From: Rhizobium acidisoli
Lineage (GTDB): Bacteria > Pseudomonadota > Alphaproteobacteria > Rhizobiales > Rhizobiaceae
Direction of reading: 5' to 3'
Assembly (NCBI RefSeq): GCF_002531755.2
Contig: NZ_CP035002.1
Location: 620,001-684,000 of the forward strand
DNA length: 64,000 bases
Positions 1 to 8,711 of this stretch are shown here, piece by piece. Each line of letters opens with the position of its first letter. Positions within the stretch are counted from its first letter, which is position 1. A model generated the notes under the pieces. It saw only the letters and a list, made by a program, of their open reading frames with translations. It did not search any database and had not been told where the DNA came from. Both the position numbers and the translations under genes were made by a program.

Positions 1-342
1 TCCAAGGAGGCCGATTGCATCTTCCAGTCGACCGTCGGCAATGAGCTTTCGGATCGTTATACCGGCGAAGTGAGAAAGCTTGGCATTGACCTTGGCTTCA
101 CCACGCGCAGCCGCCTGATCTGGGCGGTGTTCGCGCCGACCGCCGGTTATCACCGCGGATCGCTTGCCGGCCTCTATGTCGGCGCCACCGCCGAGGCGAC
201 GCTCGGTGCCGGTGTCGGCGCCAATCTGCTGGTCGGTGGCACTTCCGGCTCGATCCATCTGCAGACGGTCAGCCTGACCGGCCAGCTCGGCCTCAATGTT
301 GCCGCCGGCAGCGCCTCGATGACGTTGACGGCCGACAATTGA
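1..342 (+). CDS. DUF992 family protein, 3' part (5' end outside window)
   Basis: The open frame runs in from the left edge and ends at TGA 340-342, giving about 113 C-terminal residues. The stretch RKLGIDLGF, then WAVFAPTAGY, LAGLYVGATAEAT and GANLLVGG is the typical C-terminal half of DUF992 proteins, which are secreted or periplasmic proteins of unknown function in Rhizobiales. Any signal peptide would lie before the window. The Gly/Ala-rich, Ser/Thr-alternating end suggests beta structure. Function is unknown. The family call is firm; nothing can be said about its start or operon. Confidence 0.85.
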   Translation, partial: SKEADCIFQSTVGNELSDRYTGEVRKLGIDLGFTTRSRLIWAVFAPTAGYHRGSLAGLYVGATAEATLGAGVGANLLVGGTSGSIHLQTVSLTGQLGLNVAAGSASMTLTADN

Positions 343-354
343 TATGCCTTTTTT

Positions 355-387
355 GACGCTCCCTGCCGCGATACGGCAGGGAGCGTC
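355..387. terminator. perfect 14-bp hairpin after DUF992 gene
   Basis: Arms 355-368 and 374-387 are perfectly complementary (GACGCTCCCTGCCG and its complement) around a 5-nt loop. It starts 12 nt after the stop codon. A run of six T lies before it (349-354), not after it, so it lacks the usual T tract for plus-strand transcripts. It probably acts as a terminator or mRNA-stabilising hairpin for the DUF992 gene. Confidence 0.6.
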
Positions 388-435
388 ACGTCATTGAGGC
401 CGATTTCGCGCCACGCAGCCCAGCCGGATCACGAC

Positions 436-906
436 ATGATCGATATTCGAATGGCAACGCCCGATGAGGATGAGGTCCTTGTGGGGCACTATCTGAAGAT
501 CTGGGACAGCTACGGCACGCCACCGGAACATTACAGGCCCGATGCGGCGGCGCGGATCTTATCTTTCATCAGAAGCGGCCGCGAGGAGCGGCGTCTGACA
601 TCGTTCCTTGCCATTGTCGACGGTGAAATCGCCGGTTCCGCATCCTGCCAGCTGCATCAATCGCCATTTCCGGAGGTGGTCCGGGAAGCACAGCGGCTGC
701 ACGGTTACATCTGGTCCGTCTATGTCGCCGACGACTTCCGCCGGCGCGGCATCGCATCGGCGCTGACCAACAAGGCCGCCGACTATCTGAAATCGATCGG
801 CTGCACCACAGCCGTCATCCATGCCTCGGATGCCGGCGAGCCGGTCTATCGGGCCGCCGGTTTCGAACTGGCCAAGGAAATGCGCCTGCAGTTTCCGGCG
901 GAGTAA
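436..906 (+). CDS. GNAT family N-acetyltransferase
   Basis: A 156-residue GNAT-fold acetyltransferase. The N-terminus IDIRMATPDEDEVLVGHY is the usual first strand and helix. The central VYVADDFRRRGIASAL carries the acetyl-CoA pyrophosphate-binding R-R-x-G-I-A motif, and the end (VIHASDAGEPVYRAAGFEL) is the typical last motif. The substrate cannot be inferred. ATG 436 was chosen because the GNAT fold begins there; a TTG 14 codons upstream is in frame but adds unrelated sequence. It is cytoplasmic, stands alone, and converges on the LysR gene. Confidence 0.8.
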   Translation: MIDIRMATPDEDEVLVGHYLKIWDSYGTPPEHYRPDAAARILSFIRSGREERRLTSFLAIVDGEIAGSASCQLHQSPFPEVVREAQRLHGYIWSVYVADDFRRRGIASALTNKAADYLKSIGCTTAVIHASDAGEPVYRAAGFELAKEMRLQFPAE

Positions 907-917
907 GGATCTCCCGC

Positions 918-1847
918 TTACGTTTTCGCCCGGCCGGGTGCGACAAAAGCGGCGATCGTCGCCTCATCATGGCCGGCCTCGCGCAGGAAGCGGCTGGCAA
1001 ATTCGATGGCCGGGCTTCTGAGCGCATCGTCCGGTCGGATCAGATGAAAGGCCACGTGATAATCGAGCGTGCGCGCCGACACGGCGACGACGCGCCCGGA
1101 TGCCAGCGCGGCATCCGATAGCGGCGGCCGGGCGAGCGCGATGCCGAGCCCTTGCGCACAGGCATCGATCACCAGATTGTAATCCTCAAAGCGGCGATCG
1201 TGGCCGCGCGGCGTATAGTCGACTGCCTCGCGAGCGAGCCAGCGGCGCCAGCCTTCGATATTCGAATCGTGCAGGATCGGCAGGTCGAGCAGCGAAAGAG
1301 CGTCGGATCGCTTACCGAGCCGGTCTGCCAGCGCCGGGGCGGCGATCGGAAACGACTTCTCCTGCCACAGCGGCAGGGCGCGCACGCCGGCCCATGGGCC
1401 TTTGCCGCAGCGGATGGCAAGGTCCGTACCTTCGCCGAAATCCGCCAGCCGGTGTTCGAGCGTCAGTTCGACATGCAGCTCGTTTCCTTCAAGCTTCGCC
1501 AGGCGCTGAAACAGCCACAACGAGGCGACGGAGGGCGTCACCGAAAGACGCACCACCGCCTTGTTGCGGCGAGGCAGCCAGCGCTCGCCACTGTTGCCGA
1601 GCAGCGCAAGCGCTTCTTCTGCCCGCGCGAAAAAACGCATGCCCTCCGGCGTCAGGCGCACACCTCTGGCTTCGCGGGCAAACAGGCGCACCCCCATCCA
1701 GCGCTCGAGGCGCGAGACCTGCCGCGACACCGCGCCATGAGTGATACCGCTCTCCTCGGCCGCGGCGGAAAATGATCCGAGCCGGGCAGCGCGGGCAAAG
1801 GTTTCGAGCGTATCGAGCGGCGGAAGAACCGGTGAGCTGTGAACCAT
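918..1847 (-). CDS. LysR family transcriptional regulator (GcvA-like)
   Basis: About 309 residues, normal LysR length. The N-terminal winged helix-turn-helix reads LETFARAARLGSFSAAAEESGITHGAVSRQVSRLE, followed by a substrate-binding domain of the GcvA/AmpR type (AIRCGKGPWAGV is typical). An alternative GTG start lies two codons upstream at 1853. It is divergent from the EamA exporter with about 85 nt between starts, the usual layout when a LysR protein controls its neighbour and itself. The effector is unknown. The exporter as target is inferred from position. Confidence 0.85.
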   Translation of the reverse strand: MVHSSPVLPPLDTLETFARAARLGSFSAAAEESGITHGAVSRQVSRLERWMGVRLFAREARGVRLTPEGMRFFARAEEALALLGNSGERWLPRRNKAVVRLSVTPSVASLWLFQRLAKLEGNELHVELTLEHRLADFGEGTDLAIRCGKGPWAGVRALPLWQEKSFPIAAPALADRLGKRSDALSLLDLPILHDSNIEGWRRWLAREAVDYTPRGHDRRFEDYNLVIDACAQGLGIALARPPLSDAALASGRVVAVSARTLDYHVAFHLIRPDDALRSPAIEFASRFLREAGHDEATIAAFVAPGRAKT

Positions 1848-1931
1848 GGACACATTTGATCATCGATTGCGATGCTTTTCAAGCACGCATCGAAGGGCTA
1901 CTCACTGTTTCAGGAATATATGGAGGCGAAA

Positions 1932-2837
1932 ATGAGCATGGCGGCAAGCACACCAATTTCGACGAAAGAGCAAGGCGGGTTCGATCTGGTGGCCTTTGCT
2001 GCGATCGTCGTCACCATCCTCTTCTGGGCGTCTTCCTTCGTGGTGATCCGCATCTGCCTCGGGCCGTTGACGCCGATCGAGCTTGCTACGGCGCGTTACG
2101 TCGCCGCCGGCGTCATCGCGCTGGTCTATCTCGCCATCTACCGGCCGATGCCGGAAAAACGCGATTCCGTCCGTCTTTCCGTTGCCGCCGTGCTTTTCAT
2201 CGCCGCTTATGCGGTTCTGTTGAACACCGGCGAGCAGACGGTTGCGGCAGGACCGGCGAGCTTCATCATCAACACCATGCCGGTCTTCACCGCCCTCATC
2301 GCCACATTCGCGCTCGGCGAGCGCTTCGGCCGCTGGGGCTGGGCGGGCACCGCCATTTCCTTCGGCGGCGTGGCGCTGATTGCGGTCGCCTCCGACGGCG
2401 GCTTCAAGCTCGATCCGAATGCCGTTCTCATCCTTGGCGCAGCGCTCTGCTCGGCGATCGCCAGCGTATTGCAGAAGCCGCTGCTCGGTCGGCTGCCGGC
2501 GCTTGCCGTCACCGCCTGGATCCTGCTGATCGGTTCCGTGCCGCTGCTTCCGGCTGTTCCGGCAACGGTCCAGGCGTTGGCCGCCGCCCCGGCAGAGGTC
2601 AATTGGGGCGTTGCCTATCTCGTCATCTTCCCGACGGCGATCGGCTACCTCACCTGGGCGATCGCGCTGAAGCGGCTGACGGCCGCCCGCGCTTCGAATT
2701 TCCTCTATGGCGTCCCGCCCGTTGCAACGCTGATCGGCTTCGTCTGGCTGGGCGAGACGCCGACGGCGCTCGGTGCAGCCGGTGGCGTAATGGCGATCCT
2801 CGGTGTGCTGGTCGTCAATGTGATGCGGAAGCGATAG
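1932..2837 (+). CDS. EamA/DMT family transporter
   Basis: A 301-residue inner-membrane protein with about ten hydrophobic segments in two repeats, as expected for the drug/metabolite transporter family. Motifs include [15 protein letters not shown] with [10 protein letters not shown] in the first repeat and [20 protein letters not shown] in the second. ATG 1932 follows GGAGGCG at a good distance; an upstream in-frame start at 1872 has no ribosome site. Divergent from the LysR regulator, which probably controls it. The exported compound is unknown; amino-acid-like metabolites are common in this family. Confidence 0.85.
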   Translation: MSMAASTPISTKEQGGFDLVAFAAIVVTILFWASSFVVIRICLGPLTPIELATARYVAAGVIALVYLAIYRPMPEKRDSVRLSVAAVLFIAAYAVLLNTGEQTVAAGPASFIINTMPVFTALIATFALGERFGRWGWAGTAISFGGVALIAVASDGGFKLDPNAVLILGAALCSAIASVLQKPLLGRLPALAVTAWILLIGSVPLLPAVPATVQALAAAPAEVNWGVAYLVIFPTAIGYLTWAIALKRLTAARASNFLYGVPPVATLIGFVWLGETPTALGAAGGVMAILGVLVVNVMRKR

Positions 2838-2877
2838 GCGCAATTTGCCCTGGAAGGTGATCGGGGTCTGGTCCAGA

Positions 2878-3510
2878 CTAGCGGAGCAGCCCGTCGCGCC
2901 CAAACTCTTCCCAGCCCCGCAGCTTTGCGGAGGCTTCTTCGATGACGTCCTGCGATGCCGCAGTCGCCTTACTGTCCTTCTTCAGTGAACGCGTCAGCTT
3001 CGCCTTGTAGGCAGCTTTCCGCCTGTTCTCCATGGCAGCCGCGGCGTCCTCTTCACGCCACTCTTCGACAGCGCCCCGATCGAGCAGATCCTCCACCATC
3101 CGTGGTTCGAAGACGTGGAAGGTGATCTGCCTGGCTCGGCCTCTAAGCTTCACGGTTCGCGTTCCCGCGCTGGGCAGGCGGCCGTCCTCCAGCCAGCGAC
3201 GTCTCTCGGTCGTTGATATTGTAAGGATGTCCTCGATTTCGCGCGGGATGACCGGCAGGCTTTCGACGCCTTCGAGCGACTTCGCAATGATCGCCGAGGC
3301 GTGCCGAAACTCGCTCCTTGCGCTTTCAGGCATTGCCAGCGTCAAAGCCCTCCCGCTGATATCCAGCGATTTTCGCACAGACGATGGGAGGCGCGCACGG
3401 ATTTCCAAGAGGATTCCCTTGGCGCGCACGGAAGACCCTAGAGTGGCCGCGGGCGGCAGCGTCCACGTTTCGAGCAGTGCCGGGGTGTCATTCCTCTTGT
3501 TTCTCGCCAT
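2878..3510 (-). CDS. hypothetical protein with excisionase/MerR-like helix-turn-helix
   Basis: 210 residues from ATG 3510; a TTG 12 codons upstream is possible. I do not recognise the family. Around residues 98-135 the stretch ILTISTTERRRWLEDGRLPSAG resembles the winged helix of MerR or excisionase proteins, where a hydrophobic-Ser-x3-RRW-x3-G-x-LP pattern is common. The C-terminal third is rich in charged residues (EEWREEDAAAAMENRRKAAYKAK) and may be helical or coiled. It converges on the EamA gene and diverges from the cyclase gene. A DNA-binding role is an inference from this motif only. Confidence 0.55.
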   Translation of the reverse strand: MARNKRNDTPALLETWTLPPAATLGSSVRAKGILLEIRARLPSSVRKSLDISGRALTLAMPESARSEFRHASAIIAKSLEGVESLPVIPREIEDILTISTTERRRWLEDGRLPSAGTRTVKLRGRARQITFHVFEPRMVEDLLDRGAVEEWREEDAAAAMENRRKAAYKAKLTRSLKKDSKATAASQDVIEEASAKLRGWEEFGRDGLLR

Positions 3511-3670
3511 GCGCACACAGATGGGATCAAGGCGCGGCCCCGTCAACGATTACCACAATAGATACAGTGAGTCCTCGCTTCCCGCCAAGACGAACAGCTC
3601 TTGCGCCACAGCGTGGCACGACACCGGCGTTCGTGGTATTTTTAAGAACACTGGAGCAGGATCAACGTCG

Positions 3671-6600
3671 ATGCAGACGATTGAGGATTGGCTAGGTCAA
3701 CTCGGTCTCGGCAAGTACGCCGACACCTTTGTCGAGAATGATGTCGATCTGCGAGCGCTTCCTCATCTTGCCGAATCCGATCTCCAGGAGCTCGGTGTCT
3801 CGCTGGGGCATCGGAAGATTATTCTAGCTGCCATAAACGACCTTGCGCACCAACGCCCGGACGAACAGCCTCCTGCTTCGGCCGCTACCGAGGCAGTATC
3901 CGAAGCTGCGGCCGACCGGCGACTGCTCAGCGTGCTCTTCTGCGACCTGGTCGGGTCGACAGCGCTGTCAGCAGAGCTCGACCCGGAAGACATGCACGAG
4001 TTGACCCGCCATTATCAGGATAGCGTCGCCGGCGCCGTCACGCGCTTCGGAGGCTACGTCGCCAAATATCTCGGCGATGGGGTGCTAGCCTATTTCGGGT
4101 GGCCAATGGCTTACGAGGACCATGCCGAGCGTTCAATCCGGGCCGGCCTCGCGGCGATGGCCGCCGTCGACGCCCTGCAGCCGCCCAACGCAGAGCGATT
4201 GAAGGCCCGCATCGGCATCGCATCCGGGCGCGTGGTCGTTGGCAACACTGACGGCAGCGCGAAGGAGCGGGCATCGATCGCAGGAGACACTCCCAACCTG
4301 GCAGCACGCCTGCAGGCCGCGGCCGTCCCGGGCCAGATCGTGATCTCCGACAGCACCCGTCGCCTCGCGGGGCAGTCGTTCGAAATCGAGAGCCTCGGCG
4401 CGCAGGATCTCAAAGGCTTCACCTCGCCAATTGCGCTGTTCGAAGTCCGCGGTCAGCGAGAGGTGGATAGCCGTTTCGAAGCCGCGCATGCCAGCGGGCT
4501 TTCGAAATTTGTCGGGCGCGTTAGTGAGATCGGCCTGCTGCTCGAACGGTGGGAGTTGGCGAAGGCGGGGCAAGGCCAGGCGGTCTTCCTGTCGGGGGAG
4601 GCCGGCATCGGGAAATCCCGGCTTGTCGAGGCTTTCGAAGAACGCCTGCAAGAGACTCAGCATGAACTCATCCGATTGCAGTGTTCACCCTATCACGCTA
4701 CCTCGGCCTTTTACCCGATCGTCGAGCGACTGAGCCGGGTTGCGTCGTTTACGCCGGCAGATGACCGCAACACGCGCATCGAAAAGTTTCGCACGCTTGT
4801 GCGCCGCTACGGCGAAAATCCTGCCGACGTTGGCGCCATCTATGCCGAGCTGCTTTCGCTCGACGTCGGCGACGAGTTCAGGCCGCCGGATCTCTCCGCC
4901 CACCAGCGCAAGGAGCTTCTCGTTCGCACATTGGTGAACCGCTTGCTGCTTGCCGCCAGGATCGCACCGGTGCTCATGGTTTTCGAAGACGCGCACTGGA
5001 TGGATCCATCCACCAGCGAAGTGCTGAGAGAACTCGTCAGCCGGCTGCACGGCGCCGCCGCCCTTGTCGTTGTGACCCACCGACCGGAATGGAGCGCGAA
5101 CTGGGCAGGCGGACTGGCGCAGGCCACGACGCTCTCCGTTGGGCGCCTTACCAGGCAGCAGATGCGTGAACTGATCGAATCCATGGTGTCCGACATTCCC
5201 GAACAGCTCGCCGAAAGGATTGCGGAGCGAACGGACGGGGTGCCGCTGTTCGTCGAGGAGTTGGCCCGCTCGGTCGTGGAGAGCGGGAAGCCGTCGTCGC
5301 TCAACGCAGAAATCCCGGACAGTCTGCAGGGTTCCCTGATGACACGTCTCGATCGTTTAGCGACGACGGCCAAGGAGATCGCGCAGATCGCCGCCGTAAT
5401 AGGCAGGGAATTCGATCGCGGCCTTCTTTCGAAGATCGCAGGTGTCGACGACCGCGCGCTCGAGACAGCACTGAACCAGCTCGAAACCAGCCAGATCGTC
5501 GTCGAAGGCGGCGTCTTGCATGATGCGCTGGTTTTTCGACATGCGCTCATTCAGGATGCGGCCTACCAATCGCTCCTCAACCGGCGCCGGCGGCATTTCC
5601 ACGAGAGGATCGCGAGGGTTCTCGTCGAACATTATGACGATGTCGCTGCCACGCAGCCCGAACTCATCGCCCAGCACTACGAGAAAGCCCAACGGATTGA
5701 GCTCGCGCTTCCATACTGGATGAAGGCTGGAGAACGCGCCCTCGCACGATCAGCCAACTACGAGGCGGTTGACAATTTCCAGAACGCCTTGGCAATTGCA
5801 GAGCAGCTGCCTGAAGGGCCTGAGCGGCAAAGAGACCTGCTCACCGCGATCCTCAAACTCGGCGACGCGCTGTTCGCTGCGGGTCGCATGACGGATTCGC
5901 TGGCGAAATACAGGCTGGCCGCGCCATTGGCCCGCAAGGCGGCCGACACGCAAGCCTTTATACGCGCAGTGATTGGCTTAGACGGTACCAAATTCCTCTC
6001 TTCGAATTCGCTTGCCGAAACGGTGCCGCTTCTCGAGGAAGCCCTCGAGATGGTTCAACCAGCGGATATGAGTTCACGGTGCCAAATTCTCAGCCGCCTT
6101 GCGCGGGCATACACCTACCTGAGCGATAGCAAGAAGGCTGCAAAATGCCATGATGAAGGAATAGAACTGGCCCTACGGGTTGGCGACAAGACCGCGCTTG
6201 TGGAACTCTCCGCTCTGCCATTTCTGACGCCGGCACCCGTCAAGTCCGTCACGGAAAGAAACGACCGAATCGCTCGCATCGATGAAATAAGGCGCCTCGC
6301 GGATGAGATCGATGACGACGATGTGCAAAGCCGAGCGCTTTCCGTTGACGCCTATGTCTCCACGGAACTCGGCGATCGCGCACGAGCCGATCGGGCAGTT
6401 GACGCGCTGGACCAACTTGGTACCGAGCGGCAGCATCTGAACGTCCAGTTCTACGCTCGCACCGCAAAAGCGATGATGGCCATCCTCGATGGAAGGTTCA
6501 CCGCCGCGGAGGAATTTGCAGAAGAAGCGCTAAAGCTGGGCATGCGGATCCTTGGCGCTGCGCCGGAGGGCGTTTACGGAATGCAGATGTTCGCGATTCG

Positions 6601-7198
6601 ACGGGAGCAAAGCCGCCTCTCGGAGGTCGCACCGGTGATCAAACTGCTGATTGAGGAAAGCCCAGAGGAAACCACCTGGTTGCCGGGTTTTGCGTTGGTT
6701 GCCTTTGACCTCGGCTATCGCGATGCGGCTCAACGGAGGTTGAGCGAGCTTGCCCGCACCCGCTTTGCCCTTCCGCTTGACGGAAAGCGAAGTGCGTCCC
6801 TCTCGTTCCTGACGGAAGTCGCCGCCGGTCTCGGCGACGCGGATGCTGCCCAGACCCTCTATAAGCTTATGCTCGACTACAAGGAGATGACCGTAACGAT
6901 CGGTATGGCGACCGTTTGCTTCGGCGCGGCAAGCCGCTATCTGGGCGTGCTGGCAGCGGCGCTGGGTGAATTCGACAGAGCGTCGGAGCACTTTGAGCAC
7001 GCACTCGAGATGAACGCGGCGATCGGCTCGCGGCCGTGGCTCGCACACACGCAGGCAGATTATGCGGACTTGCTAATGAAAAGGGGTAGCCGGGCCGCGA
7101 TAAAGAGAGCAATGTTGCTATCCGAGAATGCCCGTTCAACCGCGGCCGAACTGGGAATGGTCCGGCTGCAAAAGCGACTGAAGCCAACGATTCATTAG
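3671..7198 (+). CDS. SAM - class III nucleotide cyclase - AAA ATPase - TPR protein
   Basis: 1175 residues. Residues 1-60 form a SAM domain (WLGQLGLGKYADTFVENDVDL). Residues 85-250 form a class III adenylate/guanylate cyclase with both metal aspartates (FCDLVGST, D92; YLGDGVLAYFGWP, D136) and the Asn-Arg pair in GDTPNLAARL. A Walker A motif (GEAGIGKS, near residue 310) and Walker B-like VLMVFEDAHW mark a STAND-type ATPase. The last 500 residues are helical TPR-like repeats. ATG 3671 was chosen because the SAM domain starts there; the frame is open much further upstream without homologous sequence. Such proteins are common in rhizobia; their signals are mostly unknown. Cyclase activity is likely because the key residues are present. 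Confidence 0.85.
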   Translation: MQTIEDWLGQLGLGKYADTFVENDVDLRALPHLAESDLQELGVSLGHRKIILAAINDLAHQRPDEQPPASAATEAVSEAAADRRLLSVLFCDLVGSTALSAELDPEDMHELTRHYQDSVAGAVTRFGGYVAKYLGDGVLAYFGWPMAYEDHAERSIRAGLAAMAAVDALQPPNAERLKARIGIASGRVVVGNTDGSAKERASIAGDTPNLAARLQAAAVPGQIVISDSTRRLAGQSFEIESLGAQDLKGFTSPIALFEVRGQREVDSRFEAAHASGLSKFVGRVSEIGLLLERWELAKAGQGQAVFLSGEAGIGKSRLVEAFEERLQETQHELIRLQCSPYHATSAFYPIVERLSRVASFTPADDRNTRIEKFRTLVRRYGENPADVGAIYAELLSLDVGDEFRPPDLSAHQRKELLVRTLVNRLLLAARIAPVLMVFEDAHWMDPSTSEVLRELVSRLHGAAALVVVTHRPEWSANWAGGLAQATTLSVGRLTRQQMRELIESMVSDIPEQLAERIAERTDGVPLFVEELARSVVESGKPSSLNAEIPDSLQGSLMTRLDRLATTAKEIAQIAAVIGREFDRGLLSKIAGVDDRALETALNQLETSQIVVEGGVLHDALVFRHALIQDAAYQSLLNRRRRHFHERIARVLVEHYDDVAATQPELIAQHYEKAQRIELALPYWMKAGERALARSANYEAVDNFQNALAIAEQLPEGPERQRDLLTAILKLGDALFAAGRMTDSLAKYRLAAPLARKAADTQAFIRAVIGLDGTKFLSSNSLAETVPLLEEALEMVQPADMSSRCQILSRLARAYTYLSDSKKAAKCHDEGIELALRVGDKTALVELSALPFLTPAPVKSVTERNDRIARIDEIRRLADEIDDDDVQSRALSVDAYVSTELGDRARADRAVDALDQLGTERQHLNVQFYARTAKAMMAILDGRFTAAEEFAEEALKLGMRILGAAPEGVYGMQMFAIRREQSRLSEVAPVIKLLIEESPEETTWLPGFALVAFDLGYRDAAQRRLSELARTRFALPLDGKRSASLSFLTEVAAGLGDADAAQTLYKLMLDYKEMTVTIGMATVCFGAASRYLGVLAAALGEFDRASEHFEHALEMNAAIGSRPWLAHTQADYADLLMKRGSRAAIKRAMLLSENARSTAAELGMVRLQKRLKPTIH

Positions 7199-7239
7199 AA
7201 CCAACAGTTCGTTGCTTTTGGTGGGAAGAAGGTCTCGTC

Positions 7240-7500
7240 ATGCCACGCTACATCATTGAAAGAAACTTCGCGGAACAACTCGATCTGTCGAAAGAGGGGG
7301 TCGAGCAAATCAACCTGATCAATGACCAGGAAGGAGTGAAGTGGATTTTTTCCTTTCTCAGCGCCGACAGAAAAAAGACCTACTGTCTTTACGAGGCGCC
7401 TAGTACGGAAGCCATTCTCGCCGCGGCCCGGAGGAACAATGTCCCTGCGGATGTGATCATCGAAGTCAGCGAGGAGATCGGTCCCAATATGTTTGCGTAG
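7240..7500 (+). CDS. DUF4242 family protein
   Basis: 86 residues. The pattern MPRYIIERNF, then GVKWIFSFLSADRKKTYCLYEAPSTEAI and AARRNNVPADVIIEV is the DUF4242 ferredoxin-like fold. A Streptomyces relative has been described as nickel-binding; here the function is unknown. It starts 42 nt after the cyclase gene and may be co-transcribed with it. The start is fixed by the conserved MPRYI opening. Cytoplasmic. Confidence 0.8.
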   Translation: MPRYIIERNFAEQLDLSKEGVEQINLINDQEGVKWIFSFLSADRKKTYCLYEAPSTEAILAAARRNNVPADVIIEVSEEIGPNMFA

Positions 7501-7900
7501 CGCTCCTCGGCCATGCCCGGCGCAAGGCATTGCCACGCTTCGCGTTAGAGTTTGAAATTCACCAGAGCGTGAGGGCCGCTCGGCCGGCCGGGGTTACTGC
7601 GACCGCAGGATCTAGGATCCTGTGAATGCCCCCAGATCTCCTTAGCATGCACATGCTCAAATCCTGCCCGGGGCTGCGACGACGACCCGAGCTTCCTGGC
7701 ATCACAAAACCTTCGAGGCAATGTCCGTCAGATTATTCCATTTTCAGTCTTCACGAGCTGTCCTGTGGTCCAATATGCGGGTCCAAATTTTTTCACAAGG
7801 GCATCTTGAAACCGAAAATACCGAAAACCAAATCGATACCGTCGGCAGCCCAGAAGGGGGTCGACAGCCGGGGACGCAGGTTTCCGCCTCGTTCCTTTCC
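7501..7900. other. intergenic region before hsp20
   Basis: About 400 nt without a convincing gene. It contains a 7-bp palindrome (CAGGATC at 7606-7612, GATCCTG at 7616-7622) and a CTTGAA (7805-7810) that resembles the -35 of alphaproteobacterial heat-shock (RpoH) promoters, although no good -10 follows at the right distance. From about 7830 the sequence probably belongs to the hsp20 leader. One frame is open here for 95 codons (7626-7913), but its protein is Pro/Ser/Arg-rich and looks non-coding. Confidence 0.4.
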
Positions 7901-7918
7901 ATCTCGCTTCTAGGAGGT
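7901..7918 (+). promoter_or_regulatory. ROSE-like RNA thermometer hairpin over hsp20 ribosome site
   Basis: The leader can fold so that ATCTCGCT (7901-7908) pairs with AGGAGGT (7912-7918) around a UCU loop, with G7906 bulged. The UCGCU half facing AGGA with one unpaired G is the signature of the 3' hairpin of ROSE elements, which repress small heat-shock genes in rhizobia until heat melts the ribosome site. The hsp20 ATG follows 8 nt after AGGAGG. Further hairpins expected upstream (about 7830-7900) were not worked out. Confidence 0.65.
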
Positions 7919-7925
7919 TTTGGTC

Positions 7926-8396
7926 ATGAGAACTGAGTTTGACTTCGCACCGCTCTACCGCTCCAGCATCGGCTTCGACCGGGTTTTTTCGCTGCTGAAC
8001 AATCCGCAGCGCCTGCAGGCCGTCGACTCCTGGCCGCCCTACGACATCCTTAAGGTCGGTGACAATGAGTACCGAATTGTCATGGCAGTCGCAGGCTTCG
8101 AGGATGGCGATCTCGACATCACGCAGGAGCGCAACTTGCTTCTCGTCAAGGGCGGGAAGGCCGATGACGCCAAAGCTGAATATCTGCACCGTGGTATCGC
8201 CACGCGCGGCTTCGAGCGACGCTTCGAGCTTGCCGACCATGTGAGCGTGGAAAACGCTTCGCTGAAAAACGGTCTGCTGCACATCGATCTGAAACGCGAG
8301 ATTCCGGGGGCGATGAAGCCACGCAAGATCGCGATTGGTGATGGCGCCCAGATACAGGTGCCGCTGCAGATCGAAGGTGAAAAGCAGGTCGCGTAA
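7926..8396 (+). CDS. Hsp20/alpha-crystallin small heat shock protein
   Basis: 156 residues, the usual size for class A rhizobial small heat-shock proteins (IbpA-like). An N-terminal arm (FDFAPLYRSSIGFDRVF) precedes the alpha-crystallin domain from PPYDILKVGDNEYRI to NGLLHIDLKREIP, and the C-terminal I-x-I anchor is PRKIAIG. It binds unfolding proteins as an oligomeric holdase in the cytoplasm. ATG 7926 follows AGGAGG; a TTG at 7920 overlaps the ribosome site and is rejected. Translation is probably heat-controlled by the ROSE-like leader. Confidence 0.93.
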   Translation: MRTEFDFAPLYRSSIGFDRVFSLLNNPQRLQAVDSWPPYDILKVGDNEYRIVMAVAGFEDGDLDITQERNLLLVKGGKADDAKAEYLHRGIATRGFERRFELADHVSVENASLKNGLLHIDLKREIPGAMKPRKIAIGDGAQIQVPLQIEGEKQVA

Positions 8397-8413
8397 GCGT
8401 TGATCAACGGAGG

Positions 8414-8440
8414 CGCAGGCGACGCCTGGCGTCGCCTGCG
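8414..8440. terminator. 10-bp hairpin between hsp20 and the next small gene
   Basis: CGCAGGCGAC (8414-8423) and GTCGCCTGCG (8431-8440) pair perfectly around a 7-nt loop, 17 nt after the hsp20 stop. It is followed by an A-rich stretch, not by T. It may stabilise the hsp20 message or partly stop transcription before the downstream gene. Confidence 0.45.
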
Positions 8441-8447
8441 GAAAATA

Positions 8448-8681
8448 ATGAAAACACTCGGTTTCGATAAGCCAGACTACTTCGGCGCTGCCGATCTGCG
8501 CATCTGCCAGAGCGTCTTCGATATCGTCGCTTCGAAAGCGGGAGTGGAGCCGACATCTGAGGAGGGCGAGCGCATCGCCGCCATCGTCGTGCAGCTCTAT
8601 CGCCAAGGAGTGAAAAAGCCAGACCGGCTGCGGGTTTTGGTCGAGTCCGCCCGCGGGATTAATATTGCAAATGCTGCGTGA
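8448..8681 (+). CDS. small conserved-looking hypothetical protein
   Basis: 77 residues from ATG 8448 (a TTG at 8400 would run through the hairpin and is less likely). The protein MKTLGFDKPDYFGAADL, then AAIVVQLYRQGVKKPDRL, is a soluble, mostly helical small protein with normal local codon bias. I do not recognise a domain. It sits 51 nt after hsp20 and may be in the same heat-induced transcript. Confidence 0.55.
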   Translation: MKTLGFDKPDYFGAADLRICQSVFDIVASKAGVEPTSEEGERIAAIVVQLYRQGVKKPDRLRVLVESARGINIANAA

Positions 8682-8687
8682 AAGCTG

Positions 8688-8711
8688 GGACGCCGCACGA
8701 CAGCGGCGTCC
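8688..8711. terminator. 9-bp hairpin ending the hsp20 unit
   Basis: GGACGCCGC (8688-8696) pairs perfectly with GCGGCGTCC (8703-8711), loop ACGACA, starting 7 nt after the stop codon of the small gene. Only TT-CGT follows, so the T tract is weak, but its position fits a terminator for the hsp20 transcript. Confidence 0.55.

Noticed and set aside
1902..2903. 333-codon open frame on the minus strand
   Set aside because: It is opposite the EamA transporter, and its protein is extremely Arg/Asp/Gly-rich and implausible.
7626..7913. 95-codon open frame upstream of hsp20
   Set aside because: No ribosome site, a Pro/Ser/Arg-rich product, and overlap with the probable ROSE leader.
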